Origin: Streptomyces sp. ISL-100
Lineage (GTDB): Bacteria; Actinomycetota; Actinomycetes; Streptomycetales; Streptomycetaceae
Direction of reading: 5' to 3'
Assembly (NCBI RefSeq): GCF_018614615.1
Contig: NZ_JAGGOK010000003.1
Coordinates: forward strand, 1 to 64,000
Length of the DNA stretch: 64,000 nt
Both the position numbers and the translations under genes were made by a program. Shown in pieces: positions 1-9,809 of the stretch. How positions within the stretch are numbered: the stretch's first letter is position 1; every line of letters begins with the position of its first letter. The notes beneath the pieces are model-generated. The model saw only the letters and a list, made by a program, of their open reading frames with translations. It searched no databases and had not been told where the DNA came from.

Positions 1-47
1 AAACGCGTGTGGGCTCATCCCTGACGGGGATGAGCCCACACGCGTTT
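1..47. terminator. Bidirectional hairpin terminator
   Basis: A perfect inverted repeat with 21-base arms (1-21 and 27-47) and a 5-base loop. The arms end in AAA and TTT, so it can act in either direction. It lies just past the stop of the acetyltransferase gene at 55 and probably ends the parA-parB-acetyltransferase transcription unit. Confidence 0.85.
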
Positions 48-54
48 CCAGGCC

Positions 55-672
55 TCACAGCGGCCGCAGTACCGGCTCCTTCTGAACCGCCCCCAGCAGC
101 CTGTCGATAGCCAGCTCGACGTCTTCCTTCCACGAAAGCGTCGTCCGCAGCTCCAGCCTCAGCCGAGGGTGCAGTGGATGCGGACGTACGGTCTTGAAGC
201 CGACCGACAGCAGGTGTTCCGCGGGCAGCAGACAAGCGGGCTCCGTCCAGCGGGCGTTGCCGAAAGCCTCGATGGCCTTGAACCCGCGTCGCAGCAAATC
301 CTTGGCAACGGTCTGCACCATGACACGCCCCAGCCCCTGCCCCTGATAACTGGGCATGATCCAGGCGGTCATCAACTGCACAGCATCCGGGGACACCGGG
401 CTCGTCGGGAATGCCGTCGAGCGCGGTACGTAAGCCGGCGGCGCGTACAGCACGAAGCCCACAGGAACCTCGTCGACGTAGACGACCCGCCCGCACGACC
501 CCCACTCCAGCAGGACAGCCGAGATCCAGGCTTCCTTCTCCAGCTCCGGAGTGCCAGCCTTTACGGCTGCTTCTCCACTGACCGGATCAAGCTCCCAGAA
601 GACGCAGGACCGGCAACGCTTGGGGAGGTCCGGAAGATTGTCCAGCGTGAGCGGTACGAGCCGACGCCCCAT
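55..672 (-). CDS. GNAT-family N-acetyltransferase next to parB
   Basis: A 205-residue protein of the GCN5-related acetyltransferase superfamily, predicted cytosolic; the acceptor is unknown. The acetyl-CoA loop is visible as the segment MPSYQGQGLGR, roughly residues 110-120, a good match to the Q/RxxGxG/A motif A. The N-terminus has a pair of cysteines (RCRSCVFWELD) shared by the Streptomyces orthologues beside parB. I chose the ATG at 672, preceded by GAGGAA; longer upstream reading is not supported. A GNAT gene in this place is conserved in Streptomyces origin regions. Family membership is secure, the substrate is unknown. Confidence 0.85.
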   Translation of the reverse strand: MGRRLVPLTLDNLPDLPKRCRSCVFWELDPVSGEAAVKAGTPELEKEAWISAVLLEWGSCGRVVYVDEVPVGFVLYAPPAYVPRSTAFPTSPVSPDAVQLMTAWIMPSYQGQGLGRVMVQTVAKDLLRRGFKAIEAFGNARWTEPACLLPAEHLLSVGFKTVRPHPLHPRLRLELRTTLSWKEDVELAIDRLLGAVQKEPVLRPL

Positions 673-818
673 GAAGGATGTTCCTCGCTTCCTTGGCCTG
701 CCGCATCGCGGGCAGCAGCCAGCGCGCCCCGTTCCCGGAGCAGACTGCCGACGAACCCGCCGACCGCTCCGACACTCAGCCCGGCTGTCACCAGTTGGCT
801 GCGGCTCACCGATCGCAT
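561..818 (-). CDS. Possible small membrane-anchored protein overlapping the acetyltransferase start
   Basis: An 85-codon frame starting at an ATG with a very good ribosome binding site (AAGGAGG) eight to nine bases upstream. The N-terminal 30 residues (SQLVTAGLSVGAVGGFVGSL) could form one membrane segment or signal anchor, followed by a charged segment. The C-terminal third overlaps the first 112 bases of the acetyltransferase gene in another frame, which is unusual and lowers confidence. Either a real small membrane protein has its end inside the next gene, or a shorter ancestral frame has been extended by loss of its stop. Function unknown. Confidence 0.4.
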   Translation of the reverse strand: MRSVSRSQLVTAGLSVGAVGGFVGSLLRERGALAAARDAAGQGSEEHPSWGVGSYRSRWTIFRTSPSVAGPASSGSLIRSVEKQP

Positions 819-979
819 GGCCCCCGCCCTCCTTCTCAAGTGAACCAAGGTGGATGCGCCATACCAGAACGCATCGTATCCACCCAGCGATCGAACGGAC
901 ACCGTGAGAAAGCAAAGGGCGGGTCGTGTTCCAGATTGCTCCGGACACGGCCCGCCCTGCAACAGCCCTTGGCGACCCG

Positions 980-2083
980 TCAGCTCTCGCCGCCCTCCGC
1001 GCCCTCTTCCGTGAGCCCCTTGCCAAGGACCCGGCCCTCGCCGGGTGCGAGCGTCCCGAGGATCCGCTCCAGGTCGTCCATCGACGCGAACTCGACGACG
1101 ATCTTCCCCTTCTTGTGCCCCAGGTCGACCTTCACCCGCGTCTCGAACCGGTCCGAGAGCCTCGAAGCGAGATCGGACAGCGCCGGCGACAGGCGGCCAC
1201 CCGCACGCGGCCCCTTCGCCTTCGGAGTGCTCTGCGGACGTGAGCCCATCAGAGTGACGATCTCCTCGACCGCACGCACCGAAAGCCCCTCGGCCACGAT
1301 GCGATGCGCCAGACGATCCTGCTCCTCGGAGTCCTCCACCGCGAGCAGGGCCCGCGCATGCCCGGCGGACAGCACACCCGCCGCGACCCTGCGCTGCACC
1401 GACGGCGACAGCCTCAGCAGGCGCAGCGTGTTGGACACCTGCGGACGCGAACGCCCGATCCGGTCCGCCAGCTGGTCGTGCGTGCAGTTGAAGTCCTTCA
1501 GCAGCTGGTCGTACGCCGCCGCTTCTTCCAGCGGGTTCAGCTGCGCCCTGTGCAGGTTCTCCAGCAGCGCGTCGAGGAGAAGCTTCTCGTCGTCCGTGGC
1601 ACGGACGATCGCGGGAATCCTCTCCAGGCCCGCTTCCCGGCAGGCCCGCCACCGGCGCTCGCCCATGATGAGCTCATAACGCTCGGGCCCCAGCTGCCGT
1701 ACGACGACGGGCTGAAGAAGCCCCACCTCCTTGATGGAGGTGACCAGCTCCGCCAGCGCGTCCTCATCGAACACCTCACGCGGCTGACGCGAGTTCGGCT
1801 TGATGGAATCCAGCGGAAGCTCGGCAAAGTGAACCCCGGCCACCTCATCGGGTCCCGCCGGCCCCGGCTGCGGCACCTGCCCGGGAGCGTGCGTTTCACG
1901 TGAAACGGCCCCGGCTGGAAGCGACGTGACCTTCGCGGCCGCCACCCCCCGCTCCGCGGTCAGCACCGGCACGGCCCCGGGGGATGTCGAGGCCGTCCCT
2001 ACGGGCGAACTCGGCTTCTCCTGCGAAGCGGCAGGGATCAGCGCACCGAGCCCACGCCCCAACCCTCTACGTCGCTCACTCAC
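980..2083 (-). CDS. parB: Chromosome partitioning protein ParB
   Basis: A 367-residue CTP-dependent DNA clamp that loads at parS and forms the segregation complex near oriC. Seen in order: N-terminal ParA-interacting segment ([13 protein letters not shown]), a variable linker, the CTP-binding ParB/Srx domain with GERRWRA at about 140-150 and the ENLHR motif, a helix-turn-helix ([14 protein letters not shown]) that binds parS, and a C-terminal dimerisation domain. Its start overlaps the parA stop by four bases, so the two are translationally coupled. One parS site lies inside the coding sequence. Confidence 0.97.
   Translation of the reverse strand: MSERRRGLGRGLGALIPAASQEKPSSPVGTASTSPGAVPVLTAERGVAAAKVTSLPAGAVSRETHAPGQVPQPGPAGPDEVAGVHFAELPLDSIKPNSRQPREVFDEDALAELVTSIKEVGLLQPVVVRQLGPERYELIMGERRWRACREAGLERIPAIVRATDDEKLLLDALLENLHRAQLNPLEEAAAYDQLLKDFNCTHDQLADRIGRSRPQVSNTLRLLRLSPSVQRRVAAGVLSAGHARALLAVEDSEEQDRLAHRIVAEGLSVRAVEEIVTLMGSRPQSTPKAKGPRAGGRLSPALSDLASRLSDRFETRVKVDLGHKKGKIVVEFASMDDLERILGTLAPGEGRVLGKGLTEEGAEGGES
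1893..1906. promoter_or_regulatory. parS site inside parB
   Basis: Perfect 14-base palindrome GTTTCACGTGAAAC, the consensus ParB binding site in Streptomyces. It falls in the linker-coding part of parB. Confidence 0.95.
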
Positions 2084-3156
2084 TGGATCCCCTCCGACAT
2101 GCTCTGCTGGCTGTTCTGGCTGCCCGGGTGGGCATGCTGCGGGTCATAGTGCACCCCGACGCCCCGCAACGCGATCTCGCGGGCCGCTTCGAGGTACGAA
2201 AGCGATCCACTGGATCCCGGGTCATAGGTGAGTACTGTCTGCCCGTAGCTCGGTGCTTCGGAGATACGCACGGACCGCGGGATGCTCGTCCTGAGCACTT
2301 CCTTGGCGAAGTGGGTACGCACTTCGTCGGCCACCTGAGAGGCGAGCCGGGTCCTTCCGTCGTACATGGTCAGCAGGATCGTCGACACATGCAGGTCCGG
2401 GTTGAGATGCCCCCGCACCAGATCGACGTTCCGAAGAAGCTGACCCAGCCCTTCGAGCGCGTAGTACTCGCACTGAATGGGGATCAGCACCTCGGCGCCG
2501 GCGACCATCGCATTGACGGTCAGCAGGCCCAGGGAGGGCGGGCAGTCGATGAGGATGTAATCCAGCGGCTGCTCGTACGCCTGGATCGCCCGCTGCAAGC
2601 GGCTCTCCCGCGCCACCAGCGACACCAGCTCGATCTCCGCACCGGCGAGATCGATGGTGGCCGGTGCGCAGAAGAGACCTTCGACGTCCGGGACCGGCTG
2701 GACCACCTCGGAAAGCGGTCTGCTGTCCACCAGGACGTCATAGATCGAGGGAACCTCGGCGTGGTGGTCGATGCCCAGCGCCGTAGAAGCGTTGCCCTGC
2801 GGGTCGAGGTCAATCACCAGGACGCGCGCACCGTGCAACGCGAGGGAAGCAGCAAGGTTGACCGTCGATGTGGTCTTCCCGACGCCGCCCTTCTGGTTAG
2901 CCACCACCATGATGCGGGTCTGCTCGGGCCGGGGCAGGCCCTCGCCTGCACGGCCAAGAGCCTCTACCGCCAGCTGGGCAGCACGACCGATAGGGGTGTC
3001 GTCCATCGGGGGCGGTGTTTCACGTGAAACATCCTCCCCCGCCGATTCGGTTCGGGGGCCGGGGACCGGATCGGTCATCGGCCCCGCGATATTGGCGTCG
3101 GACCGCACGGATTCACTCTCCTCGACTTCAGGCTCGCAATGCACAGAGCCTGCCAT
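2080..3156 (-). CDS. parA: Chromosome partitioning ATPase ParA
   Basis: A Walker-type ATPase that positions and moves ParB-oriC complexes, mainly during sporulation septation in Streptomyces. The deviant Walker A KGGVGKTT is clear, followed by [11 protein letters not shown] and DCPPSLG. The start is uncertain. The frame is open to an ATG at 3336 but that would translate through a parS site. I chose the ATG at 3156 (358 residues), which fits orthologues as I remember them; ATGs at 3078 and 3006 are also possible. All candidates have weak ribosome binding sites. It overlaps parB by four bases. Confidence 0.93.
   Translation of the reverse strand: MAGSVHCEPEVEESESVRSDANIAGPMTDPVPGPRTESAGEDVSRETPPPMDDTPIGRAAQLAVEALGRAGEGLPRPEQTRIMVVANQKGGVGKTTSTVNLAASLALHGARVLVIDLDPQGNASTALGIDHHAEVPSIYDVLVDSRPLSEVVQPVPDVEGLFCAPATIDLAGAEIELVSLVARESRLQRAIQAYEQPLDYILIDCPPSLGLLTVNAMVAGAEVLIPIQCEYYALEGLGQLLRNVDLVRGHLNPDLHVSTILLTMYDGRTRLASQVADEVRTHFAKEVLRTSIPRSVRISEAPSYGQTVLTYDPGSSGSLSYLEAAREIALRGVGVHYDPQHAHPGSQNSQQSMSEGIQ
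3017..3030. promoter_or_regulatory. parS site in the 5' part of parA
   Basis: Second perfect GTTTCACGTGAAAC. It lies just upstream of the internal ATG at 3006, so it is coding if parA starts at 3156 and non-coding if it starts at 3006. Confidence 0.95.
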
Positions 3157-3302
3157 GCTTTCGGGGTCATGAACCAGCGAGGCCCGTTCTTCTGTGGAGG
3201 AATCCACCTGTGTGGACAACTCCGTACCCCTCACGGGCCTGCGGTCGCGCGGCGCGGCAGCCGCACGACCGCGACTGATGATTCCATGCAGCAAAGAGCG
3301 AC

Positions 3303-3316
3303 GTTTCACGTGAAAC
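3303..3316. promoter_or_regulatory. parS site upstream of parA
   Basis: Third perfect GTTTCACGTGAAAC, between rsmG and parA in the region expected to hold the parAB promoter. ParB binding here could autoregulate the operon (inference). Confidence 0.94.
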
Positions 3317-3409
3317 ACGATGCACCGGCGGCGCACCTACACCCTCACGACGCTCCCAAATGCGTACGTATGGAAGCTTGTATGGAGCATCGTTGATAGA
3401 CAGGGCAGA

Positions 3410-4126
3410 TCATCGCCGCCGACGCGTGCGCGACGGCCGAGCCGCCTTGGCCCGCTTGGCCGCGAACCGCACCCCACCAGGACTCTCCCCGACCTCCACA
3501 CGCACCACCGTGGACATCGGATCCACGACGCCCTCGCCGACCTGAAGAACCTCCGTCTTCACCACACCGAGCTTGCTCAGCGCGGAACGGGTGCTCTTCA
3601 GCTCCTCCTCGGCGGTGTCACCCTTGAGCGCCAGCATCTCCCCGTACGGACGCAGCAAGGGAACCCCCCACCCGGCCAGCCGGTCCAGCGGCGCCACAGC
3701 GCGCGCCGTCACCACATGAACCGGCGGCAGCTTCCCGAGCACTTCCTCCGCCCGGCCGCGCACCACCGTCACATGCTCCAGACCCAGCAGCTCGACGACC
3801 TCCTGAAGGAAGTTCGTACGCCGCAGCAGCGGCTCCAGCAGCGTGATCTTCAGATCCGGGCGCACCAGCGCCAGCGGAATGCCCGGAAGCCCGGCACCCG
3901 AACCCACATCGCAGACCGTGACACCTTCAGGGACGACCTCGGAGAGCACCGCGCAGTTCAGCAAGTGCCGCTCCCACAGCCGCGGCACCTCACGAGGACC
4001 GATCAGGCCTCGCTTCACGCCGGCGTCCGCGAGGAGCTCCGCGTACCGGACAGCCGCTGGAAAGAACTCGCCGAATACCGCCCGTGCCTCTGCAGGCGCC
4101 TGGGGAAGCTCTGCTTCCTCCGTCAC
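3410..4126 (-). CDS. rsmG: 16S rRNA (guanine-527-N7)-methyltransferase RsmG
   Basis: A 238-residue GidB/RsmG methyltransferase that uses S-adenosylmethionine to methylate G527 of 16S rRNA; loss gives low-level streptomycin resistance in several bacteria. The SAM-binding motif VCDVGSGAGLPGIPLA sits near residues 90-105, and LLEPLLRRTNFL is the next conserved block. The C-terminus ends in a basic tail (SRTRRRR). It has its usual neighbours jag upstream and parA downstream. Confidence 0.96.
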   Translation of the reverse strand: MTEEAELPQAPAEARAVFGEFFPAAVRYAELLADAGVKRGLIGPREVPRLWERHLLNCAVLSEVVPEGVTVCDVGSGAGLPGIPLALVRPDLKITLLEPLLRRTNFLQEVVELLGLEHVTVVRGRAEEVLGKLPPVHVVTARAVAPLDRLAGWGVPLLRPYGEMLALKGDTAEEELKSTRSALSKLGVVKTEVLQVGEGVVDPMSTVVRVEVGESPGGVRFAAKRAKAARPSRTRRRR

Positions 4127-4186
4127 GGGGACCGTCCTTCCGTACCGCGCTACCGAACTGATGGCTGACTAACAGACTGACAAAGA

Positions 4187-4216
4187 TCGGCCCCGCCTGC
4201 GAACAGACGGGGCCGA
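4187..4216 (-). terminator. Hairpin between jag and rsmG
   Basis: Nine-base GC-rich arms (4187-4195 and 4208-4216) around a 12-base loop. It lies just downstream of the jag stop and could be a partial terminator or mRNA-stabilising hairpin. There is no clear T run. Confidence 0.5.
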
Positions 4217-4232
4217 CAGACAAACAGGCCGA

Positions 4233-4745
4233 TCAGGCCGGAAGAACGACGACGAAGCGCTCCGGCTCTTCGCCCTCGGACTCACTGCGCAGACCCGCCG
4301 CCGCGATCGCGTCATGCACGACCTTGCGCTCGAACGGCGTCATCGGCTCCAGGTTCACCGGCTCACCGGTGCTCTTCACCTCGTCCGCGGCCTTGGCCCC
4401 GAGCGCGGAGAGCTCCTCACGCCGCTTGGCCCGGAAACCCGCGATGTCCAGCATCAGCCGGCTCCGGTCCCCGGTCTCACGGTGCACAGCGAGACGCGTC
4501 AGCTCCTGAAGCGCCTCCAGCACCTCACCGTCCCGGCCCACGAGCTTCTGCAGATCACGGCTGCCCGCGTCGCTGATGATCGAGACCGCGGCCCGGTCGG
4601 CCTCGACATCCATGTCGATGTCGCCGTCGAGGTCGGTGATGTCGAGCAGGCCCTCGAGGTAATCGGCCGCGATTTCCCCTTCCTGCTCGAGGCGGGTCAG
4701 GGTGTCGCCACCCTCAGCGGCCGCGGAGGTGGTGCCTTCCGTCAC
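4233..4745 (-). CDS. jag: Jag/KhpB-type RNA-binding protein (KH and R3H domains)
   Basis: A 170-residue cytosolic RNA-binding protein of the SpoIIIJ-associated family. The acidic N-terminus is followed by a KH-type domain with the GRDGEVLEALQ loop at about residues 75-95 and an R3H domain containing RSRLMLDIAGFRAKRREEL and the PFERKVVHDAI helix. The GTG at 4745 was chosen because AAAGGAG lies eight bases upstream; longer reading would run through the yidC terminus. It follows yidC closely, as in most actinobacteria, so it is co-transcribed with it. Confidence 0.93.
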   Translation of the reverse strand: MTEGTTSAAAEGGDTLTRLEQEGEIAADYLEGLLDITDLDGDIDMDVEADRAAVSIISDAGSRDLQKLVGRDGEVLEALQELTRLAVHRETGDRSRLMLDIAGFRAKRREELSALGAKAADEVKSTGEPVNLEPMTPFERKVVHDAIAAAGLRSESEGEEPERFVVVLPA

Positions 4746-4761
4746 GGGATGGACTCCTTTA

Positions 4762-5997
4762 TTACTTCTTGGACGGGTGCTTGGGCCGCTGCTGGCCCTT
4801 GCGCTGCCCGGACTTGGCTTGGCGTGCGGAACCGGAAGCAGGCTTGCCGGCCGTCTTGGGCTTGTCGTCCTGCGGCTCATCCTTCTGCAGCGACGTCTTC
4901 GCCGCAGGTTCGGTGCCGGCCTGACGCTGCGCCTTCGTCAGACGCTTGGGCTGCTGCCGCTTCGCGCCGGACTCCGACGTCGTACCGTCCTCGGCCTCGA
5001 CCTCGGGCTCACCCTTCGCCACAGTGCCGTCAGGCTGAACGGTCAGCCGCGCCAGACCAAGGCCCTTGACGAACTTGCGCTCGGCCTCGTTGCGCTCACG
5101 GCCCTTGGCAGCGATCTGCTTGATGACGTTGCGCTCGCGACGGCTGCGCACCTTGCCGTGCTTGACGATCGACTTCTGCATACGCTCCAGCAGCTGAGCC
5201 TGCGCCTTACTGCCCGGAGTCGGGTTCCCGTGGATCACGTACATCTGCTGACCCATGGTCCACACGTTGGTGGTCAGCCAGTAGACGAGGACACCGACGG
5301 GGAAGTTGATACCCATCACGGCGAACATGACCGGGAAGATGTACATCAGCATCTTCTGCTGCTGCATGAACGGCGTCTTGACCGTCAGGTCGACGTTCTT
5401 CGTCATCAGCTGGCGCTGCGTGTAGAACTGCGACGCCGACATCAGGACGATCATGAGCGCTGTGACGATGCGCACATCGGTCAGCGATGCCTGCAGGGCA
5501 TCGACCTTCTCCGTGCTGTCCATGAACTTCGCCGCGATCGGGGCGCCGAAGATGTGGGCCTCACGGGCGCTGTTGACCAGGTCCTTGTTGAGAACGCCGA
5601 TCTCGTCACCCGAGGAGATCTTGCTCAGCACGTGGTACAGGGCGAAGAAGAACGGCGACTGCGCCAGGATGGGAAGGCACGAGGACAACGGGTTGGTACC
5701 CGTCTCCTTGTACAGCTTCATCATCTCTTCGGACTGACGCTGCTTGTCGTTCTTGTAGCGCTCCTGGATCTTCTTCATCTCAGGCTGGAGCGCCTGCATG
5801 CCACGCGTCGACTTGATCTGCTTGACGAACAGCGGGATCAGACAGATCCGGATCAGCACTACAAGGGACACGATGGACAGACCCCAGGCCCAGCCTGTGT
5901 CAGGCCCGAAGACCGCCCCGTACATCGTGTGGAACTGGACGATGACCCAGGAAACTGGGGTGGTGATAAAGCTGAACAGACTGGCAATCGTGTCCAC
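4762..5997 (-). CDS. yidC: Membrane protein insertase YidC/OxaA
   Basis: A 411-residue polytopic membrane protein that inserts proteins alone or with SecYEG. The N-terminal hydrophobic helix ([14 protein letters not shown]...) and the next membrane segment ([20 protein letters not shown]) include the conserved membrane arginine. The cytosolic coiled region follows ([13 protein letters not shown]), then two further helical regions ([31 protein letters not shown]). The C-terminal 130 residues are basic and low-complexity, as in actinobacterial YidC. It lies four bases from the yidD stop. Confidence 0.96.
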   Translation of the reverse strand: MDTIASLFSFITTPVSWVIVQFHTMYGAVFGPDTGWAWGLSIVSLVVLIRICLIPLFVKQIKSTRGMQALQPEMKKIQERYKNDKQRQSEEMMKLYKETGTNPLSSCLPILAQSPFFFALYHVLSKISSGDEIGVLNKDLVNSAREAHIFGAPIAAKFMDSTEKVDALQASLTDVRIVTALMIVLMSASQFYTQRQLMTKNVDLTVKTPFMQQQKMLMYIFPVMFAVMGINFPVGVLVYWLTTNVWTMGQQMYVIHGNPTPGSKAQAQLLERMQKSIVKHGKVRSRRERNVIKQIAAKGRERNEAERKFVKGLGLARLTVQPDGTVAKGEPEVEAEDGTTSESGAKRQQPKRLTKAQRQAGTEPAAKTSLQKDEPQDDKPKTAGKPASGSARQAKSGQRKGQQRPKHPSKK

Positions 5998-6000
5998 TAA

Positions 6001-6342
6001 TCAGGCTCCTTGAGCATTGGGCGAGGGCTCTGCTGCCGGGTTGATCTCAGCGGCGGAGTGCTGCCCGCCCTTGCTGCCGCGGTTGCCGCTCCACGCATTA
6101 CGCAGCGCTTCGTGCCAACGCGGACGAGTACGCGGCGGAACATGGTCCACACCACCCGGCGACCACGGATTGCACCGCAGAATGCGCCAGGCGGTCAGGG
6201 CCGTGCCCTTCACCGCACCGTGCCGGTCGATGGCCGTAAACCCGTAGTGGGAGCACGACGGGTAGTACCGGCAGACAGGCCCGAGCAACGGACTGATCGT
6301 CCACTGGTACAGCTTGATCAGAGCCAGCAACGGGTACTTCAT
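6001..6342 (-). CDS. yidD: Membrane protein insertion efficiency factor YidD
   Basis: A 113-residue inner-face membrane-associated protein that aids YidC-dependent insertion. The family signature is complete: [23 protein letters not shown] near the start (cysteines in the C-x6-C arrangement), then [18 protein letters not shown]. The C-terminal 30 residues are variable. It overlaps rnpA by four bases, the usual arrangement. Confidence 0.95.
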   Translation of the reverse strand: MKYPLLALIKLYQWTISPLLGPVCRYYPSCSHYGFTAIDRHGAVKGTALTAWRILRCNPWSPGGVDHVPPRTRPRWHEALRNAWSGNRGSKGGQHSAAEINPAAEPSPNAQGA

Positions 6343-6710
6343 CGCGCGCCCCCTCCCAGCAGCCGCTCAAGTGCGGCATCCAGGTCTCGGGCCAGCTGTG
6401 CATGGTCGGCATCGCCTGCTCCGGGCAGTGCCCGTACGACAACCAGGCTACCGGGGGGCAGCTCCGACAGACGGTCCCGGACCAGGTGGCGAAGCCTGCG
6501 CTTCACCACATTCCGTACGACAGCATTGCCAACGGCTTTGCTGACGACGAAACCCGCACGCGGCTGGGGAACGCTCTCCCCAGGCGCGTGCGGGTCCGTT
6601 GAACCACTGCGTAGGTGGACGACGAGGAGCGGGCGTCCGGCCCGGCGTCCTCGGCGTACCGCGGTCGCGAAATCCTCGCGCCGCCTCAGCCGATTCTCGG
6701 TAGGCAGCAC
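6339..6710 (-). CDS. rnpA: Ribonuclease P protein component
   Basis: A 123-residue basic protein that binds the RNase P RNA and helps mature tRNA 5' ends. The N-terminal [16 protein letters not shown] and the family signature [21 protein letters not shown] are both seen. The start is a GTG at 6710. It sits between rpmH and yidD, the near-universal order. Confidence 0.96.
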   Translation of the reverse strand: MLPTENRLRRREDFATAVRRGRRAGRPLLVVHLRSGSTDPHAPGESVPQPRAGFVVSKAVGNAVVRNVVKRRLRHLVRDRLSELPPGSLVVVRALPGAGDADHAQLARDLDAALERLLGGGAR

Positions 6711-6728
6711 GTCATGACCTGTAGGTGA

Positions 6729-6866
6729 TCAGGCGGAAAGGCGCGTGCGGCCCTTGCCACGGCGAGTCGCCAGGATGGCGCGACCGGCACGCGTCCGCAT
6801 GCGGAGACGGAAACCGTGGGTCTTGGCGCGACGACGGTTGTTCGGCTGGAAGGTGCGCTTGCTCAC
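6729..6866 (-). CDS. rpmH: 50S ribosomal protein L34
   Basis: A 45-residue basic ribosomal protein starting at a GTG (6866): [19 protein letters not shown] and so on, ending GKGRTRLSA. The [16 protein letters not shown] block is the L34 signature. It is the first gene of the rpmH-rnpA-yidD-yidC-jag operon, diverging from dnaA. Confidence 0.97.
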   Translation of the reverse strand: MSKRTFQPNNRRRAKTHGFRLRMRTRAGRAILATRRGKGRTRLSA

Positions 6867-7232
6867 TCGGGGGCTCCAGAAGTGGTGTGGTGGCGGGGCA
6901 TCGCCTGGCTGTCACCGTGCGCCCACGAGGAAGCTCGCAACGCCCGTGTGCACCGCTTCACGATCACAGACCGTGATCATTGCCCATCGGAGGCAGGCGG
7001 CAGCAGCCATCGACAACTCGACCTGGTCACGGTACGCGCGGCTACGCCATCCGGTCAAACCGACCCGTCTCCAGGGTCCACTATGCACAGGCTGTGGACA
7101 ACAACTTGATGCACGTGAGGGCCCGCGACTACCGTGCATGAACTTGGATTCTTATCCGTTGTGTCCTTGCCTGTCCGTCCCATCCCGTCCCAAGAACCAC
7201 ACATTCGTGGGACCTGTGAGAGAGCGTGCCCT
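6867..7232. promoter_or_regulatory. rpmH-dnaA divergent promoter region with a DnaA box
   Basis: A 366-base gene-free stretch between divergent rpmH and dnaA. A perfect DnaA box lies on the minus strand at 7093-7101 (TTGTCCACA), with a relaxed one just left of it (TATGCACAG, 7083-7091). DnaA autoregulation of its promoter through this box is known in Streptomyces; here it is inferred. No ORF with coding character was seen. Confidence 0.8.
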
Positions 7233-8969
7233 GTGGCTGACGTACCTGCCGATCTTGCCGCAGTGTGGCCACGAGTGCTGGAGTATCTCCTCGGAGAGGG
7301 CCAGCAGGGCATCGAACCCAAGGACAAGCAGTGGATCGAGCGCTGCCAGCCGCTCGCCCTGGTCGCCGACACCGCGCTGCTCGCCGTCCCCAATGAATGG
7401 GGCAAGCGCGTCCTCGAAGGCCGACTCGCGCCGCTCATCAGCGAGACGCTGAGCCGCGAGTGCGGGCGCCCCATCCGGATCGCGATCACCGTCGACGACT
7501 CCGCCGCGGAGCCCGCCCCCCAGCAGCAGCCCCAGCACGAGTCGTACGACACCTACGGACACCGGCCGCCGGCCGACGACCTGCCGACCGCCAGGCCCGC
7601 ATACCCCGACTACCGCCAGCCCCGCCACGAGCAGGGCGCCTGGCCCCGCCCGCAGGAGGACCACGGCTGGCAGCAGCCCCGGCTCGGCGGATTCCAGGAA
7701 CGCGACCCGTACGCCTCCCGCCCCCCGCAGCACGACTACCGGCAGCAGGCGCCCGAGCACCAGCAGTACGAGCAGCCGCACTACGACCAGCCGCCGCGTC
7801 ACGAACGCCCCGAGCGCCGCGACCACCAGGACCAGTCCGCCCCGCACCGCGGCGGCCCCGGCTCCTCGATGCAGCCCGGCGGCGGCGCCCCCGGCCCCCT
7901 GGCCGCACAGGCCTCCACCCCGGGCCCCGGCGAGCCGCACGCCCGGCTGAACCCGAAGTACCTCTTCGACACCTTCGTCATCGGCTCGTCCAACCGCTTC
8001 GCGCACGCGGCCGCCGTCGCCGTGGCCGAAGCGCCGGCGAAGGCGTACAACCCCCTCTTCATCTACGGAGAGTCGGGCCTTGGCAAGACGCACCTGCTGC
8101 ATGCGATCGGGCACTACGCCCGGAGCCTCTACCCCGGCACGCGCGTGCGCTACGTGAGCTCCGAGGAGTTCACCAACGAGTTCATCAACTCCATCCGCGA
8201 CGGCAAGGGCGACGCGTTCCGCAAGCGCTACCGCGACGTGGACATCCTGCTCGTCGACGACATCCAGTTCCTCGCGAGCAAGGAGTCGACACAGGAGGAG
8301 TTCTTCCACACCTTCAATACGCTCCACAACGCCAACAAGCAGATCGTGCTGTCCTCGGACCGGCCGCCCAAGCAGCTGGTGACCCTGGAGGACCGGCTGC
8401 GCAACCGCTTCGAGTGGGGCCTGACCACCGACGTACAGCCGCCCGAGCTGGAGACGCGCATCGCGATCCTCCGCAAGAAGGCGGTCCAGGAGCAGCTGAA
8501 CGCCCCGCCCGAGGTGCTGGAGTTCATCGCCTCCCGTATCTCGCGCAACATCCGCGAGCTGGAGGGTGCGCTGATCCGGGTGACGGCCTTCGCGTCGCTC
8601 AACCGGCAGCCGGTCGACCTCGGCCTCACCGAGATCGTGCTCAAGGACCTGATCCCCGGAGGCGAGGACGCGTCTCCGGAGATCACCGCCGGCGCGATCA
8701 TGGCGGCGACCGCCGACTACTTCGGACTGACGGTGGAGGACCTCTGCGGGTCGTCCCGCAGCCGCGTGCTGGTGACGGCCCGGCAGATCGCGATGTACCT
8801 GTGCCGGGAGCTCACGGACCTCTCGCTGCCGAAGATCGGCGCGCAGTTCGGCGGCCGTGACCATACGACCGTGATGCACGCCGACCGCAAGATCCGCGCG
8901 CTGATGGCGGAACGCCGGTCCATCTACAACCAGGTCACCGAGCTCACCAACCGCATCAAGAACGGCTGA
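7233..8969 (+). CDS. dnaA: Chromosomal replication initiator protein DnaA
   Basis: A 578-residue AAA+ initiator that binds DnaA boxes and unwinds oriC. Domain I covers about residues 1-95 ([19 protein letters not shown] at the start). Domain II is unusually long and Pro/Gln/Tyr/His-rich (to about 240), typical of Streptomyces. Domain III has Walker [12 protein letters not shown], Walker [10 protein letters not shown] and the sensor/arginine region [13 protein letters not shown]. Domain IV ends with the DnaA-box signature [15 protein letters not shown] chose the GTG at 7233, preceded by GAGAGAG, over the upstream ATG at 7134. Confidence 0.98.
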   Translation: MADVPADLAAVWPRVLEYLLGEGQQGIEPKDKQWIERCQPLALVADTALLAVPNEWGKRVLEGRLAPLISETLSRECGRPIRIAITVDDSAAEPAPQQQPQHESYDTYGHRPPADDLPTARPAYPDYRQPRHEQGAWPRPQEDHGWQQPRLGGFQERDPYASRPPQHDYRQQAPEHQQYEQPHYDQPPRHERPERRDHQDQSAPHRGGPGSSMQPGGGAPGPLAAQASTPGPGEPHARLNPKYLFDTFVIGSSNRFAHAAAVAVAEAPAKAYNPLFIYGESGLGKTHLLHAIGHYARSLYPGTRVRYVSSEEFTNEFINSIRDGKGDAFRKRYRDVDILLVDDIQFLASKESTQEEFFHTFNTLHNANKQIVLSSDRPPKQLVTLEDRLRNRFEWGLTTDVQPPELETRIAILRKKAVQEQLNAPPEVLEFIASRISRNIRELEGALIRVTAFASLNRQPVDLGLTEIVLKDLIPGGEDASPEITAGAIMAATADYFGLTVEDLCGSSRSRVLVTARQIAMYLCRELTDLSLPKIGAQFGGRDHTTVMHADRKIRALMAERRSIYNQVTELTNRIKNG

Positions 8970-9809
8970 CGCGGCACCCGCGAGACCCTCCGAAGGGCGC
9001 CCAGGGACGAACTCCCGGGGCGCCTTTCGTCGTTCCGCGGTCGTTCCGCGCCCTCGGGGTGTTCGAATACCTGCCCGCAGGGCTCTCTTCTCCACAGAAC
9101 AGGGCAGGATGTTCCGTCCACACCCTGGGGACTCAAAAGTTGTCCAGACTGGGTCCACAGGCGCGGTTCCTGAGACTTCATCAGCCCAGGTCAGGTGGTT
9201 GGGGATTTGTGGTCAACCTTCATCCACAGGCTGTGGACAGAAAAACTGTCCACAGGGAGCGATCTTGGTTGTCCACCGGCGGCCCACAGGCTGGACCAGC
9301 TTGTGCACAGCTAATCCACACCTCTGTCCACTGTTCGGCAACGAAACACGCGCTCTCACCGGGGCGAGTGAAAGCGGTCACACCAAGGAGGTCGGTTGGG
9401 CTGTGGGGAACGTGGGTAAAGCTGGGGACAGCGCTGGGGAGAAGTCACCCCTGCCTGTGCACCGAGTGTGTGTAACTTTCGCGCGTCCACAGAAACACCG
9501 AGTTGTCCACCGGCTCCGCCCACAGGCGCGGTGGACAAAAAAGTGGTGCTGACCTGCGAAAACAGGGTTATCCACCGTTTCCACAGGCCCTACTACTACT
9601 CCCACTTAGAGTTAGCTCGGAATTCGCTTGGAAGAAGGGCCTGTGCACAACTTCGGCCCGGAGCCCTCGGCGCCTCTCGCCACGACTTGACCCCGAGCCG
9701 CACCGACTGTCGGTGCCGTGCGTCAGACTGGTCCCCGGCAACACAGCCAGACGACCCCAGACCACGACGGCCAGCAGGGCGAGCCAGCAACAAGCAGGAG
9801 GCGGTTCCG
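8970..9809. other. oriC: Chromosomal replication origin oriC
   Basis: The 840-base gap between dnaA and dnaN is crowded with DnaA boxes on both strands. Examples: 9140-9148, 9220-9228, 9232-9240, 9246-9254, 9269-9277, 9301-9309, 9312-9320, 9324-9332, 9402-9410, 9503-9511, 9530-9538 and 9568-9576. Most are TTGTCCACC/TTATCCACC/CTGTCCACA variants, the degenerate type with G at position 3 favoured in high-GC Streptomyces. Clusters of closely spaced boxes in both orientations match the known two-cluster Streptomyces oriC. No real ORF is contained; the right end (from about 9610) holds the dnaN promoter region. Confidence 0.96.
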
